Shown here: positions 43,965 to 56,439 of the stretch, piece by piece | Position numbering within the stretch: position 1 is the first letter of the stretch | Layout of the letters: every line of letters starts with the position of its first letter | NCBI RefSeq assembly: GCF_958450345.1 | Contig: NC_088780.1 | Location: 92,516,226 to 92,580,225 of the forward strand | Source of the DNA: Calliphora vicina | Lineage: Eukaryota > Arthropoda > Insecta > Diptera > Calliphoridae | DNA length: 64,000 nucleotides | Reading direction: 5' to 3' | Made by a program: the position numbers and the translations under genes | The notes under the pieces: generated by a model | Seen by the model: the letters and a program-made list of their open reading frames with translations, nothing else | What the model was told of the DNA's origin: nothing | Databases searched by the model: none

Positions 43965-45357
43965 CAGTGAGCCTCAAAAGTGAGTAAACACCACAAATTA
44001 TTTTATTTTTTTTAAGACTATGAAAATCCTAAAATTTATTAATCGATTACACTGTGCTAGTTGAAAAAACTGTCAAGCGGGGCACCCAGCAGCTGAATTC
44101 AGTGATGGTACGCTGAATTCAGTGATGCTAACCGTTTTTTAGGTTAGCTCGTATTTTCGAGATATACCGTTATTTCGAAAATCGAGAGGTTGCGCAACAT
44201 ATATTCGCGTAACTCAAAAACGGTTTATTTTATTGAACAAACTAAAAAAACCGAAATTCCGCAACAAAATTACCTTTAAGCAAATCTTGACATGTTTTTA
44301 ATCTTCGCAGTTATTTTACAAATATAAATTTTTTTTTAGAAAATTTTCGAAATTTTTGGTTTTTAAAACGGCATTAAAAATTAGAAAATGCGTAAACGCT
44401 CTTAATTTTTAAATTCAAATGCATATAACATTGGAGTGAGTCACGATTTGTAAACAATTTTTTTTTTGTTTGACATATACATTTATAGTTAGTCCAATAA
44501 AAGAAAAAAGGAGCAAATCGGGAAATATTTGGACCCGCTGTTATCAAAAAACTGGAGTATGGTGGGTAAAAATGTTGATCATTTAATTTTTAAATGCGAA
44601 TATCTCCTAAGCTGTAAGAGATATTTGATATCCACGACGAGGTTTTTTGTAGTGCTCGATGAGGAGATACTATATGTGTAAGCTTTTTGAAATCGGAACA
44701 CAAACGAAGAAATAGGATCGTTTTAAAAATTGGAGTGGACTCATGCGGTCTAAATTCAAACCTTAAACTCGACAACACTTCTTCTTTGCGCGTGTCAAAT
44801 TTCATTCAAATCGGACTAAGGGTTTAGATTTATTTCCTCTTTTTTTCTCTACCACTGTGCACTGCACGATGTAGCTACTTACTACGAGTTATGTATTTTG
44901 ATAAAATATTAGGGGATAGTTGTATAATTTTTTGTGAATAAAATGAAAAGTTGTTGACAGATTTTATTTATTTAGAGCTTGTTTTATTTGGAACTTCGTT
45001 TTCTAAATGTGTAAAAAATGCCGTTTTAAAAACCAAAAACTTCTAAATTTTTCTAAAAAATTATTTTTTTTTGCCAAAAATTTCTAAAACAACTGCGAAT
45101 ATTATAAACATGTTAAGATTAGCTAACGGTATATCTCGAAAATACGAGCTAACCTAAAAAAAACGGTTAGCACCACTGAATTCAGCGTACCCGAATTAGT
45201 TTAAGCCGCTGGGTGCCACTCTTGACAGAAAAAAAGTGTCAATTTCGTGCATAAAGATTTAAGTCGGACTATAAAGATTTAAGTCGGACTATAATGATTT
45301 TCATGATCTTAAAAAAATCAAAAAATTCTATGGTGTTTACTCACTTTTGAGGCTGTG
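43965..45357. mobile_element. 1.39-kb Tc1/mariner-like foldback element inserted at TA
   Basis: Left end CAGTGAGCCTCAAAAGTGAG, right end the inverse CTCACTTTTGAGGCTGTG, flanked by TA (43963-43964, 45358-45359). The arms remain inverted further inward: CTGTCAAG..GGCACCCAGC against GCTGGGTGCC..CTTGACAG, and ACCGTTTTTTAGGTTAGC with TCTCGTATTTTCGAGATATACCGTTA-like text. The palindromic arms are imperfect, about 400 bp each, with indels. The middle (44398-44872) is a piece of family H. No transposase ORF. Confidence 0.8.
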
Positions 45358-45363
45358 TATATC

Positions 45364-45470
45364 AGCGTTGCCGCGTTGGTCCAATTGGACCAAAAGTGGT
45401 AGATTTTATTTACAAATACAACAATTGGTAGTTTGGTTGGTTTGTTCAATTTTTTTTTAATTTTTTGTTA
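45364..45470 (+). repeat. Possible hAT-like terminus
   Basis: CAGCGTTGCCGCGTTGG followed by short dyads (GTCCAATTGGAC; CAACAATTGGTAG). No partner end was found. Confidence 0.3.
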
Positions 45471-45845
45471 GAAAATATAATTAATATTTTTAAAATTTAT
45501 AGTTTTTAAATTTAAAGATAACAAATAAAAAACATGTGTGAAATAAAATACTTGGAAAGAGCTGATTATTGAACTTAACGCCGTTAAATGTATAACATCT
45601 TTGCATTTATATGAAAAACATCAAAAACATAGTGTCAGTGCAAATTAAATGTAAACAAACACTTGCATTTATTAAACAAAAGGCCGCAAAAAGTTATTTT
45701 TTTACAATTTTATTTAATAGTTAAAATCAGGGTTTAAAATTAGTTAAACGTTTTTTACATTTGACTACCGACTGCGCAATAAATATGAATCGTTTTCATA
45801 TTAATGTGCACAAATACTGAAAATATACAAACTATAAACCAATGT

Positions 45846-48800
45846 CATATATGCACAAGCTTCATGGTAGAAATATTTGTCGCAGTTTTTCCAAAAATAT
45901 TTTGCCTTACACAATATTTTACGTTGCAGCTAGAAGACAAAATGAAAATTTTTCATTTTTAAAACATTTGCTGCCTAAATATATGTATATTTTTGGTTAG
46001 CAAAAACAAATGAAATTGCTTGTGTATAATATACAAAAAATTTACTACAAAAACATCATACATGCAAACAAATTGCAGCGCGAAACCCATAAACTGCAAC
46101 GATATGCGCAGTGAAAAATTCAAACAATGAAAATATGGAAGATGCTAAAAGTAGACTGCCAAACCATACGAAGTTGAAAAATGTAAAATACGAAATTGTG
46201 CAAAGTTAAAAATGTTTAAAGCGAAAATGTTTATTTTTAAAATATTTCCGCCGCATATATGGTTTTGTTTTGCCGCATATAGTCATTGAGTAGAAAAATG
46301 TGAAAAAAACTATGAAGTTGATTTGGGTGTACAAAATAAAAAATTGTATTGAAATGTGTGTTAATAAAGAATTTTAGTGCAATAAAATAGAAGTTTTATT
46401 TTTTGAGGTATGTAATTGTATGTATTGTGAAAGATAAATTAAATTAAATAAGATTCTGGACAAAGGATAGCTAGCGGAGGATATTATTATTGAATTTTTT
46501 GATTGATTGGCTTTTTTAATGCGAATTCAAATGTATTCATGCTGGTGGTAATAGGAGTCCAGAAAAATTAGTAAGAAAAAAAAATAATTTTGTATGTAAA
46601 GCGGTTAAAAAAGGATATATAATGCAACAACAAAATGTGACAACAACAGCCAAATACCATAAATAACAGGATCATTCATTTTATGAATAAAATCTATCAT
46701 AATAAAGTGTTGTACATTCAAAGGTTTCCTTTCGTAAAATTTGTAACAGGAGAACAAACAAAAAAATAAGCATCATAGAAAATAATTGTGGAAGAATAAT
46801 TTTATGTGTAATATATAATGCAAAAAAGGCACAGGTATAAGTACAACAGGAGCAAAAGGAAATTAACTGCAACAACATCAACTTATACACACAAGTAGGT
46901 AATTATGATATAAAATTGCTGTATGTGTGTACATTAGAGTGCTCCAAAAAAATAAAATTGCGAATTTTGACCGTCCCCCCCTCTAGAATTGTTCTATGTA
47001 TTGTAGAAACACATTGTGTAAAATATTAGGATGATAGGATAACGTTAACTGGTGGCGCAACGACGCTGAAGTTTTGAGGTGCATTTACAAGGGGAAAATA
47101 TGCAATTTTTTCAGTTTTTGTAAAAATTTTGCCATTAAATAATGACTTTTACAATTTAATTTAAAAGAATCGAAATGTGTACGTAATTGTCGTTATAATA
47201 AGATATAAAAGACAAAAATTGGTGAAAAAATGTTAAAGTTATTAAAAAATCGCCAGGCCATTAACGTGTCTCAGGCCACTAGAACATGAAATTTATGAAC
47301 AAAATTAACATATTTTGAGAAATATTAAAATAAAAGCTTATTTTTACTTAAAATATATCCATATTTACTTGTATATGAGTTTTTGTCCTCGTAGGATACC
47401 GTTAACCTATTCGCAGGTATGACAAAAAAAATTTAATTTTTTTAACGACAGTTTCAAAACTCCAATTTCAAATTTTTAAAAATTTTGTTAAACAAATTTC
47501 AGAATTTTTTGATCATCACATGGGGATTTATTGACAACATAATAGGGAATAAAAATGTGAAAAAAGTATGTCAATACCTCTTATAGTTTTTCCGTACCTG
47601 CGATATAAATTTTGCGATTTTCGAGAAAAACTAATTTTTTGGCCATATTTTGGGGAATGACCAGAATTTCCTTACCGTAATGATTTTTAAGTAAAAGCTA
47701 TTCTGAATAATATAGTCCAGGTAATTTTAAATATAGTCTGAAAGTTTTACTAAAATCGGAAAACTTTAACCCTTAAATCGTGAAGGTCAAAGGTCAATTT
47801 TTTCAATATTTGGAATTTCTCATGGAAAGATAGCGAAATATTATATATTTTTGGGCCGATTTTGATGAAACTTAAGAAAAATATAAAATGAAGTCTAGTA
47901 TTCACAATAACAGTACAAAAATGGAAATTAAGCCTTAATAGCACTTGGGGTCCAAATGACCCTTAACTTTTAAAATCACGAAAAACACATTCATTTTGAC
48001 CCCAAGTACTCTTAAGGGTTAATTTCCATTTTTGTACTGTTATTGTGAATACTAGACTTCATTTTATATTTTTCTTAAGTTTCATCAAAATCGGCCCAAA
48101 AATATATAATATTTCGCTATCTTTCCATGAGAAATTCCAAATATTGAAAAAATTGACCTTTGACCTTCACGATTTAAGGGTTAAAGTTTTCCGATTTTAG
48201 TAAAACTTTCAGACTATATTTAAAATTACCTGGACTATATTATTCAGAATAGCTTTTACTTAAAAATCATTACGGTAAGGAAATTCTGGTCATTCCCCAA
48301 AATATGGCCAAAAAATTAGTTTTTCTCGAAAATCGCAAAATTTATATCGCAGGTACGGAAAAACTATAAGAGGTATTGACATACTTTTTTCACATTTTTA
48401 TTCCCTATTATGTTGTCAATAAATCCCCATGTGATGATCAAAAAATTCTGAAATTTGTTTAACAAAATTTTTAAAAATTTGAAATTGGAGTTTTGAAACT
48501 GTCGTTAAAAAAATTAAATTTTTTTTGTCATACCTGCGAATAGGTTAACGGTATCCTACGAGGACAAAAACTCATATACAAGTAAATATGGATATATTTT
48601 AAGTAAAAATAAGCTTTTATTTTAATATTTCTCAAAATATGTTAATTTTGTTCATAAATTTCATGTTCTAGTGGCCTGAGACACGTTAATGGCCTGGCGA
48701 TTTTTTAATAACTTTAACATTTTTTCACCAATTTTTGTCTTTTATATCTTATTATAACGACAATTACGTACACATTTCGATTCTTTTAAATTAAATTGTA

Positions 48801-50104
48801 AAAGTCATTATTTAATGGCAAAATTTTTACAAAAACTGAAAAAATTGCATATTTTCCCCTTGTAAATGCACCTCAAAACTTCAGCGTCGTTGCGCCACCA
48901 GTTAACGTTATCCTATCATCCTAATATTTTACACAATGTGTTTCTACAATACATAGAACAATTCTAGAGGGGGGGACGGTCAAAATTCGCAATTTTATTT
49001 TTTTGGAGCACTCTAATGTACACACATACAGCAATTTTATATCATAATTACCTACTTGTGTGTATAAGTTGATGTTGTTGCAGTTAATTTCCTTTTGCTC
49101 CTGTTGTACTTATACCTGTGCCTTTTTTGCATTATATATTACACATAAAATTATTCTTCCACAATTATTTTCTATGATGCTTATTTTTTTGTTTGTTCTC
49201 CTGTTACAAATTTTACGAAAGGAAACCTTTGAATGTACAACACTTTATTATGATAGATTTTATTCATAAAATGAATGATCCTGTTATTTATGGTATTTGG
49301 CTGTTGTTGTCACATTTTGTTGTTGCATTATATATCCTTTTTTAACCGCTTTACATACAAAATTATTTTTTTTTCTTACTAATTTTTCTGGACTCCTATT
49401 ACCACCAGCATGAATACATTTGAATTCGCATTAAAAAAGCCAATCAATCAAAAAATTCAATAATAATATCCTCCGCTAGCTATCCTTTGTCCAGAATCTT
49501 ATTTAATTTAATTTATCTTTCACAATACATACAATTACATACCTCAAAAAATAAAACTTCTATTTTATTGCACTAAAATTCTTTATTAACACACATTTCA
49601 ATACAATTTTTTATTTTGTACACCCAAATCAACTTCATAGTTTTTTTCACATTTTTCTACTCAATGACTATATGCGGCAAAACAAAACCATATATGCGGC
49701 GGAAATATTTTAAAAATAAACATTTTCGCTTTAAACATTTTTAACTTTGCACAATTTCGTATTTTACATTTTTCAACTTCGTATGGTTTGGCAGTCTACT
49801 TTTAGCATCTTCCATATTTTCATTGTTTGAATTTTTCACTGCGCATATCGTTGCAGTTTATGGGTTTCGCGCTGCAATTTGTTTGCATGTATGATGTTTT
49901 TGTAGTAAATTTTTTGTATATTATACACAAGCAATTTCATTTGTTTTTGCTAACCAAAAATATACATATATTTAGGCAGCAAATGTTTTAAAAATGAAAA
50001 ATTTTCATTTTGTCTTCTAGCTGCAACGTAAAATATTGTGTAAGGCAAAATATTTTTGGAAAAACTGCGACAAATATTTCTACCATGAAGCTTGTGCATA
50101 TATG
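45846..50104. repeat. 4.26-kb near-perfect palindrome
   Basis: Positions p and 95950-p are complementary from 45846/50104 to 47959/47991, giving two 2.11-kb arms around a 31-nt spacer. Segments I compared base by base (near 45846, 46441, 46681, 47041, 47641 and 47821 and their partners) were identical. The only mismatches I saw (about five) cluster within 45 nt of the centre. Arm ends are CATATATGCACAAGC. Inside each arm, from 46935 and to 49015, lies AGAGTGCTCCAAAAAAATAAAATTGCG, so the inner 2.08 kb may be the mobile core. Part of the arm is shared with 17880-18645. No gene. Confidence 0.92.
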
Positions 50105-50569
50105 GAATTCGTAAATAGTATTTATATTTATAGTATGTATACAATGAAATATTATCTTGTTAAATATTTGTTGCAGTTTTCATGTAAAATTATGATTTTT
50201 TTTGCAATTTTTTGACTAATATAGTAGTAATTTTAAACTCTGGTTAAAATATATAGTATTTTTAGATGTCTTTCAAAAACTCCAAGACTGTCAATTGATG
50301 CTGATGGAGAAAACCAAACATCAAACGGCAATGATAGAAAATAAATATGAATAAAATACCTATAATTTTACTTTTTTCTAGTGAATAAAGTTGCAAAACA
50401 AAGCGGAAATTTAGGAGTGAGTGGATTCAACTTTTTGATTGGTTACAGGAGAAAGATGGAAGCTGTTTTTGAATTGTATGCTTCAAAACAATCTTAAATC
50501 ACTGCTCCCACATAAATAATGGAATTTGCTTGGGCTAAGTGATATATCTTTAGATATTAATGCTCGCAT

Positions 50570-50634
50570 AAATTTGTTCGGGAAAATGTAAGCACACTTA
50601 AAGATGGATTCAATGAACTCTGTTATAGTGACAT
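50570..50634 (+). pseudogene. hAT transposase relic, left part
   Basis: An open stretch reads 'FVRENVSTLKDGFNELC' up to the insertion at 50635. Its continuation lies at 52715-52785 beyond the nested element. Upstream of 50570 the frame is closed. Confidence 0.55.
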
Positions 50635-50843
50635 TAGGGTTTTTTATCCCGGCAATTCCCGGGACAAATTTCCCGGAAATTTTGCCAATTTTTTACTACC
50701 CAATTCCCGGGATTTTTAGTCGCCGGGAATTAAAAACTGACGAAACTACAAAGAAAACAAGTTAGAACTCTACTTTTTTTTTTAAAAAAGTGAAAAGTTT
50801 TTTTTTACTGTTTTTCGTTTATATCTAGGCAATAATAGACCGC

Positions 50844-51493
<650 letters not shown>

Positions 51494-51499
51494 TATTTG

Positions 51500-52165
51500 A
51501 GGTTTTTCAAAAAAGTATATGGAAAACTACACGATCTGGAAATAAAGGTGAAGAATCTTCAATGTCAAGATTGACCAGTGTGAATTATTCCAGAAAACAC
51601 TAGTAGAACAAAGTCCCCTACTTTTGATAGTATTGATTTTGGCCTTGAAACACAGCAATAGTCCTTGGTAACAATGACGGCTTTATAATGAATGTGTTTT
51701 GCAGATGTTTTATTATAAAAATTCACCTTTGAATCCAATAATTTGTAAATTTTCCAGATCAACATAAATTTTATCTCTTAACTATTCAGTTAAATGTATT
51801 ATTCATTCTTTTTACTAAAAGGCTTAAGAAATTGTTATGCAATTCATTTTGAAAATGATTAAAAGCTAAATAAAACTGAATGAAGAAAAAACATTTTAAC
51901 TCAATTTGTAGTAGATTTGAATCAACAAAAACTTTAATTGTTCAAATTTTGAATAAATTCTGTTATTAATTAACTTCAAAATTAATTCAATTTAAATGAA
52001 GCCTTTGAAGGAAGCTAAATATTGGGAATGGATTTATGAAATGAAAGGCATTTCTTAAATGAAACCCATTTCTTAATTACGGATTAAGATTTTAGTGAAT
52101 TAAGCTCAAATTGAATTAATAAATACGAAGATCTATATATAATGATTATAACACTAAGTTTTTAT
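51500..52165. other. Interior of the hAT-like element, no gene seen
   Basis: The minus-strand frame at 51565-51765 includes 'KAVIVTKDYCCVSRPKSILSKVGDF', with no recognisable domain. The rest is AT-rich. Confidence 0.35.
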
Positions 52166-52168
52166 ATG

Positions 52169-52580
52169 AAACTAGCTGTCCCGGCAAACGTTGTTCTGCC
52201 ATAGCTCATACAAAGTTTGAAGTCTGCCACAATAATAGTACTCCAGATATGCAATAATAAATTTTTATTTTGTATGGGAGGTGCCACGCCCATTGTACCT
52301 ATATAGGTCAATTGTGAATCTAAACCACCCAGGGACAAACTCAAACACACACAAAAAATTTCATCGAAATCGGCTCAGCCGTTACGGAGGAGTTCAGTTA
52401 CTAACACTCGTACAGAAGAATGCCATATCTCCGGAACTACTATGCCGATTTCGTGAAAACTTCACATAAACCATCTACAGACCATCCCCAACGTACCCTG
52501 AAATTTTGGTTGAAACCGGTCGACCCGTTTTCGCAGTTAGTGGTGACATCAAAATGTACATTTCTTTTTATATATAAGAT
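52169..52580 (+). repeat. RTE-like non-LTR 3' tail
   Basis: 'ACTAGCTGTCCCGGCAAACGTTGTTCTGCC', 'TTTTGTATGGGAGGTGCCACGCCC', 'ATCGAAATCGGCTCAGCCGTTACGGAG', and terminal TTTTTATATATAAGAT. This text and the TATATATAAGAT end are what I recall of RTE-type LINE 3' regions in insects. No RT is present, so it is a heavily 5'-truncated copy. The family assignment is from memory. Confidence 0.55.
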
Positions 52581-52714
52581 TTTGCTATAATATTCATAGT
52601 TTACAGTATTATTATATATTTCGGGAATAGTCGGGTAGCCGGGAATGTAGAGACAAATTTTACCGATTCCCGGGAATCAAAAAAGGTGGGGAAATTAAAA
52701 ACCCTAAGTGACAT

Positions 52715-52790
52715 ATGTAATTTTATTTTTAATATACTTTCACTTCCAAATAGTTCTGCTGCTGCAGAACGAAAACATAATTTATGACAA
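52715..52790 (+). pseudogene. hAT transposase relic, right part (dimerisation domain)
   Basis: Reads 'FNILSLPNSSAAAER', the conserved hAT C-terminal dimerisation motif (S-S-A-A-A-E-R), then closes at a TGA near 52785. Ignoring the nested element and one target duplication, the frame runs straight on from 50570-50634. Confidence 0.7.
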
Positions 52791-52814
52791 ACCCTAATAT
52801 AATAGCAACTTAAC

Positions 52815-53060
52815 GACATATATAAAAATCGATTAATTATTTTCGAATTTATTCACAATTAAGTGAATTTGCTCATTTTCACAAAATTCTACTTTTTTGG
52901 TTCTTATTTCGATTGACTGAATTTTGAAAAAAAAATATATTTTTTATATAAAAATATCCAATTTTTTGTTTTATAAAATTCATGAAAAATCGAAATCGGC
53001 AGAAATTTCTCAGATTTATTGCATTATGACAAACCCACATGTAATAGCAACAAAATGATT
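52815..53060 (+). repeat. Family F dispersed repeat, copy 1
   Basis: 'TTCGAATTTATTCACAATTAAGTGAATTTGCTCATTTTCA' and 'TTCATGAAAAATCGAAATCGGCAGAAAT..CAGATTTATTGC' recur at 55140-55330 and 55480-55570. Confidence 0.6.
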
Positions 53061-53064
53061 TTGT

Positions 53065-53985
53065 TGTCCTGTGTAATCAAATGCTTATATTTATTTAAAA
53101 TTAAATTTTTGGTAGGATAGGACAGAATTTGGTAGAAAACAAGAAAACAAGAAACATAATATATCCCCTGACCTTGAGATGAAAAAGATAGATAAGTAAT
53201 AACTTATTAATAAATATGGATTTTTAATTTAAAGTGAATACTTTATTATTTTCATTATATGTTTTAGCTACATAAAACACTATTATGAATGTCTAAAAAA
53301 TTCTAAATCTACTAATTATTATATCTTATTAAAATTTTCGCATAAAAGTACAATAATAGTAATAATCATTTTAATCTTTATTTTTGCCTCAACAACAGAT
53401 TCTGCAATATGATATTCATTAATTTAAATTTTTTCCGCACTAATTAAATTTATTTAACTACATAGATTGTGAGTAAGGTTTTTTGTACTTTTGCTTTATT
53501 CTTTTTTAAATAATTAGAATATAACGAGCTGCTCATAAAAAGTTATGAACACACAAGTGCTGACCACAAAAATGTTGTTGAACAAAAAAAGCGCAATGTT
53601 TTAACGTCACCTGGTGTTAATTTTCTTGTTTAATAAACCCAGTTAATATTTTTGTAAATAATAAAATTAAATTTCGATAAAATAAAGTTGATATATGGGA
53701 CACTTCATTTTCAAAACTATATTTATTTTTTTGCCTCTTGTATTTAAAATATCACGGTTTTCATTTTGTTGTTACTACAAAAAATTGTCTTTTCTTTGAC
53801 ATAAATTATGTTGATCTATATTCCAAGATATATTGGTGAAAGTTTGATCTTTTGTTAAAAGGGATACTACTTTGTTCACGATCACGAAACTATTTGGCAA
53901 TTTTTTTCATATCTAATTTTTTTTGGACCAGCACTCAGGGGATGACCCCTACTCATGCAAAACATTGTGTTGGAACTAGGAAAAT
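53065..53985. other. AT-rich spacer, no gene seen
   Basis: Nothing recognised. Confidence 0.4.
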
Positions 53986-53999
53986 AGGTTATGGGAGGG

Positions 54000-54791
54000 A
54001 GGATAGAGGGAGTAGTGTTTGTGGACATTTGATTTGAATTTTCCTATATTGAAAGTGACAGGAAATACTTCAGGAGGAAGCTTATTCCACATACGGACAG
54101 TACGGCTAAAGAACGAATTTTTCCTGTAATGTGTTGTGCGATCTACTGTCCAGTCGACAACGAATTGATGTGCCCTTGCCGAAGAGCGTGTGTTGCGTAA
54201 AGATCTACGGTAATTTCAGCAGAGCACATACCATTGTAGTATCGGTAGAACAGTGAAACACAACCCACATTGCGACGATGTTCCAGTGAGTCAATAGAGC
54301 TGGATACCCTACTGTCACCGATAAGCATCTTCGCCCTCTCCTGTACGCGGTCGAGTAACTGGTGTTGGTAATATCTAAACGCTTTAGAAATATCTAGAGC
54401 CACCACTTTACTTTCGCCAAAACGGTGTATGGAACGACACCATTTTTCCGATAGAAAGGCTAGCAAGTCTCCCGTAGAGCGTCCTCTACGAAAGCCATAC
54501 TGCCGGTCGCTGAGTAAATTGTTGGACTCTAAATATTTCACAAGATGGTAGTTAACCATACCCTCCATAACTTTGGAAAGTGCAGAACAAATTTGCTATT
54601 GGACGATAATTTTTAGGAATTGGCGTTACATTAGCAACCTTCCAACATACTGGAAATTTGCAGGCACGGTATAACGTGCTGAAAAGGTTAGCTAATGGTC
54701 GAGCTAGCGTCGAAGAACACTGCTTCAAGACCAGTGCTGGTATACCATCAGGCCCAGGAGACTTATTTATGTTGTAGATAATCGTGATCAT
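54000..54791 (-). pseudogene. CR1/BS-like LINE reverse transcriptase with the palm deleted
   Basis: The minus strand reads 'NKSPGPDGIPALVLKQC', 'FPVCWKVANVTPIPK', 'NYRPIA' (54790-54600), then after a frameshift 'MEGMVNYHLVKYLESNNLLS', 'YGFRRGRSTGDLLAFLSEKW' and 'VVALDISKAF' (54568-54375). At about 54370 it jumps straight to 'LLDRVQERAKMLIGD', 'SSIDSLEHRRNVGCVSLFYRYYNG', and in another frame 'RKNSFFSRTVRMWNKLPPEVFP' (near 54130-54050), the C-terminal hallmark of CR1/Jockey-group ORF2. The FADD segment and thumb are missing, and the junction is in frame. Non-functional. Confidence 0.85.
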
Positions 54792-55059
54792 ACAATATTT
54801 CCGATTTCGTTTTTAAATTATAAAACTACTTGTTCTTAAATAACACAGGTCAATAACAAAAAAGGTTTGACTAACCACTATATATATTTGATGCATCATG
54901 GCTACCTAAGTACAAAAATGGTAAAATTTTTCAATTCTATGGATAGATTTTTTTAAAAAAAAATTTAATTAAAATTGTGAATTTTATTAGACATTTCTCG
55001 ACATAATTAATGATAACTCAAATAGTGTTAGTCCGATGTTATTAAGATAAACCTAGAAA

Positions 55060-55610
55060 AGATTGAGATTGAAATAGCCTTTAAGCCGTTTGTATGTTGC
55101 TTTTCAATCGGCTTATAATAACAAATTGAGGCAAAAAATATATTTTTTTAAGTGAAAATAGCAAATTTTGTTGTTTTAAAAAAATCATGAAAAATCTAAA
55201 ACGGAAGAAATGGTTCAGGTTTATTGCCTTATCGCTAAGCCACATTTAATAGTAATAAAACGAGATATCGATCATAAAAATCGATTGATTCGCTTCGAAT
55301 TTATTCACAATTAAGTGAATTCACTCATTTTCATCAAATTTTAGTTTTTTGTTTGATATACATAAAATTGAGTAGTTAATGTTCTTCTTTCGACTGATTG
55401 AACTTTGGAAACATTTTCCCCATACAATTTACAAATTTTCATATACATATTGCGTTTCAATCGGCTCAGTAGTTTCGGAGTTATAATAACAAATTGAAGC
55501 AAAAAATATATTTTTTACGTGAAAATAGCTTTTTTTGTTTTAAAAAAATCATGAAAAATCGAAAACGACGAAGTGACCTTCATAAAGTCAAGTACAGGCA
55601 GATTTATCGC
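55060..55610 (+). repeat. Family F repeat, two tandem units of about 370 bp
   Basis: 'TTTTCAATCGGCTTATAATAACAAATTGAGGC' near 55100 and 'GTTTCAATCGGCTCAG...TTATAATAACAAATTGAAGC' near 55465 start parallel units, both continuing '..AAAAAATATATTTTTT..GTGAAAATAG' and 'AAAAAAATCATGAAAAATC'. Confidence 0.6.
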
Positions 55611-56049
55611 AAGTCATTTCCTGAGTGTCCAAATCTCTCCCATCTTTATTTTGAAATGAGGTAAAGTTTGTGTGAAATTAGTTGTTTACCCCTCCAGTGA
55701 GGGAGGCTAATATCACGACTGTATTCATTCAAGTGCAACAACTCTGCAATCTCTATCAATATCTACACAAATTTTCGATTTGTTCTACACATTCTCCAGG
55801 GATCTAATGTCCGCTTTACTATTAGTAAATTTTGAATATTCATGCTTGATATCCTTTGATAGTGAAATTGTTCCGAGGCTGCTTTTATAATTGAAATTTC
55901 TGCTCTGATTACGCTACAGTAATCTGGTAGGATAAGGGATAGTCAAAAATTAAACTGGTCCGCATTGATAACGCATCTGATCCTTCCATGTGATCTTGAT
56001 CCTTTAGTACGATATTTTCCGAAAAATGGTGTCAGATGCATATGGGCAA

Positions 56050-56430
56050 TTCTATATCATCGTACGTGACAATTGTACGCCTATAGAGTGCAATAGATTT
56101 TCCAAAAATAAGAGTATCTGAAAAATAAATTGGTGTTTATGTTCCATTCAGAGGGTACTATATTTTAAAATAATAAAAAGTTCTTTCGAAATATTGTTGT
56201 CCAAAATATTGAGCGAAATAAGGGTATATCGTACGTGACATAAAACGGAAGTCATTTTGAGGTACATGTAGAAATATGCGAAAATATTCGAATCGTGAGA
56301 GGCGTTATGTTTTCTTTTAATTTCTTACACTAACCGAAATACAATCCGTCATATTTAAATAAAAACCATATTTTGATGATTTTATAATAAATAAAATTTA
56401 ATATCGTACGTGACATACCGTACGTGACAG
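56050..56430. repeat. Cluster of four CGTACGTGACA motifs
   Basis: CGTACGTGACA occurs at 56060 (as CGTACGTGACAATTGTACG), 56230, 56405 and 56419, with neighbouring ATATCGTACGTG context. The flanking text 'TACGCCTATAGAGTGCAATAGATTTTCCAAAAA' is repeated in diverged form at 23919-23956. Function unknown. Confidence 0.55.
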
Positions 56431-56439
56431 ATTTTTCTC

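Noticed and set aside
46681..46890. Two identical 69-codon ORFs (46681-46890 minus and 49060-49269 plus)
   Set aside because: They are the same sequence in the two palindrome arms, so identity is not evidence of coding. The hydrophobic composition is typical of AT-rich chance frames.
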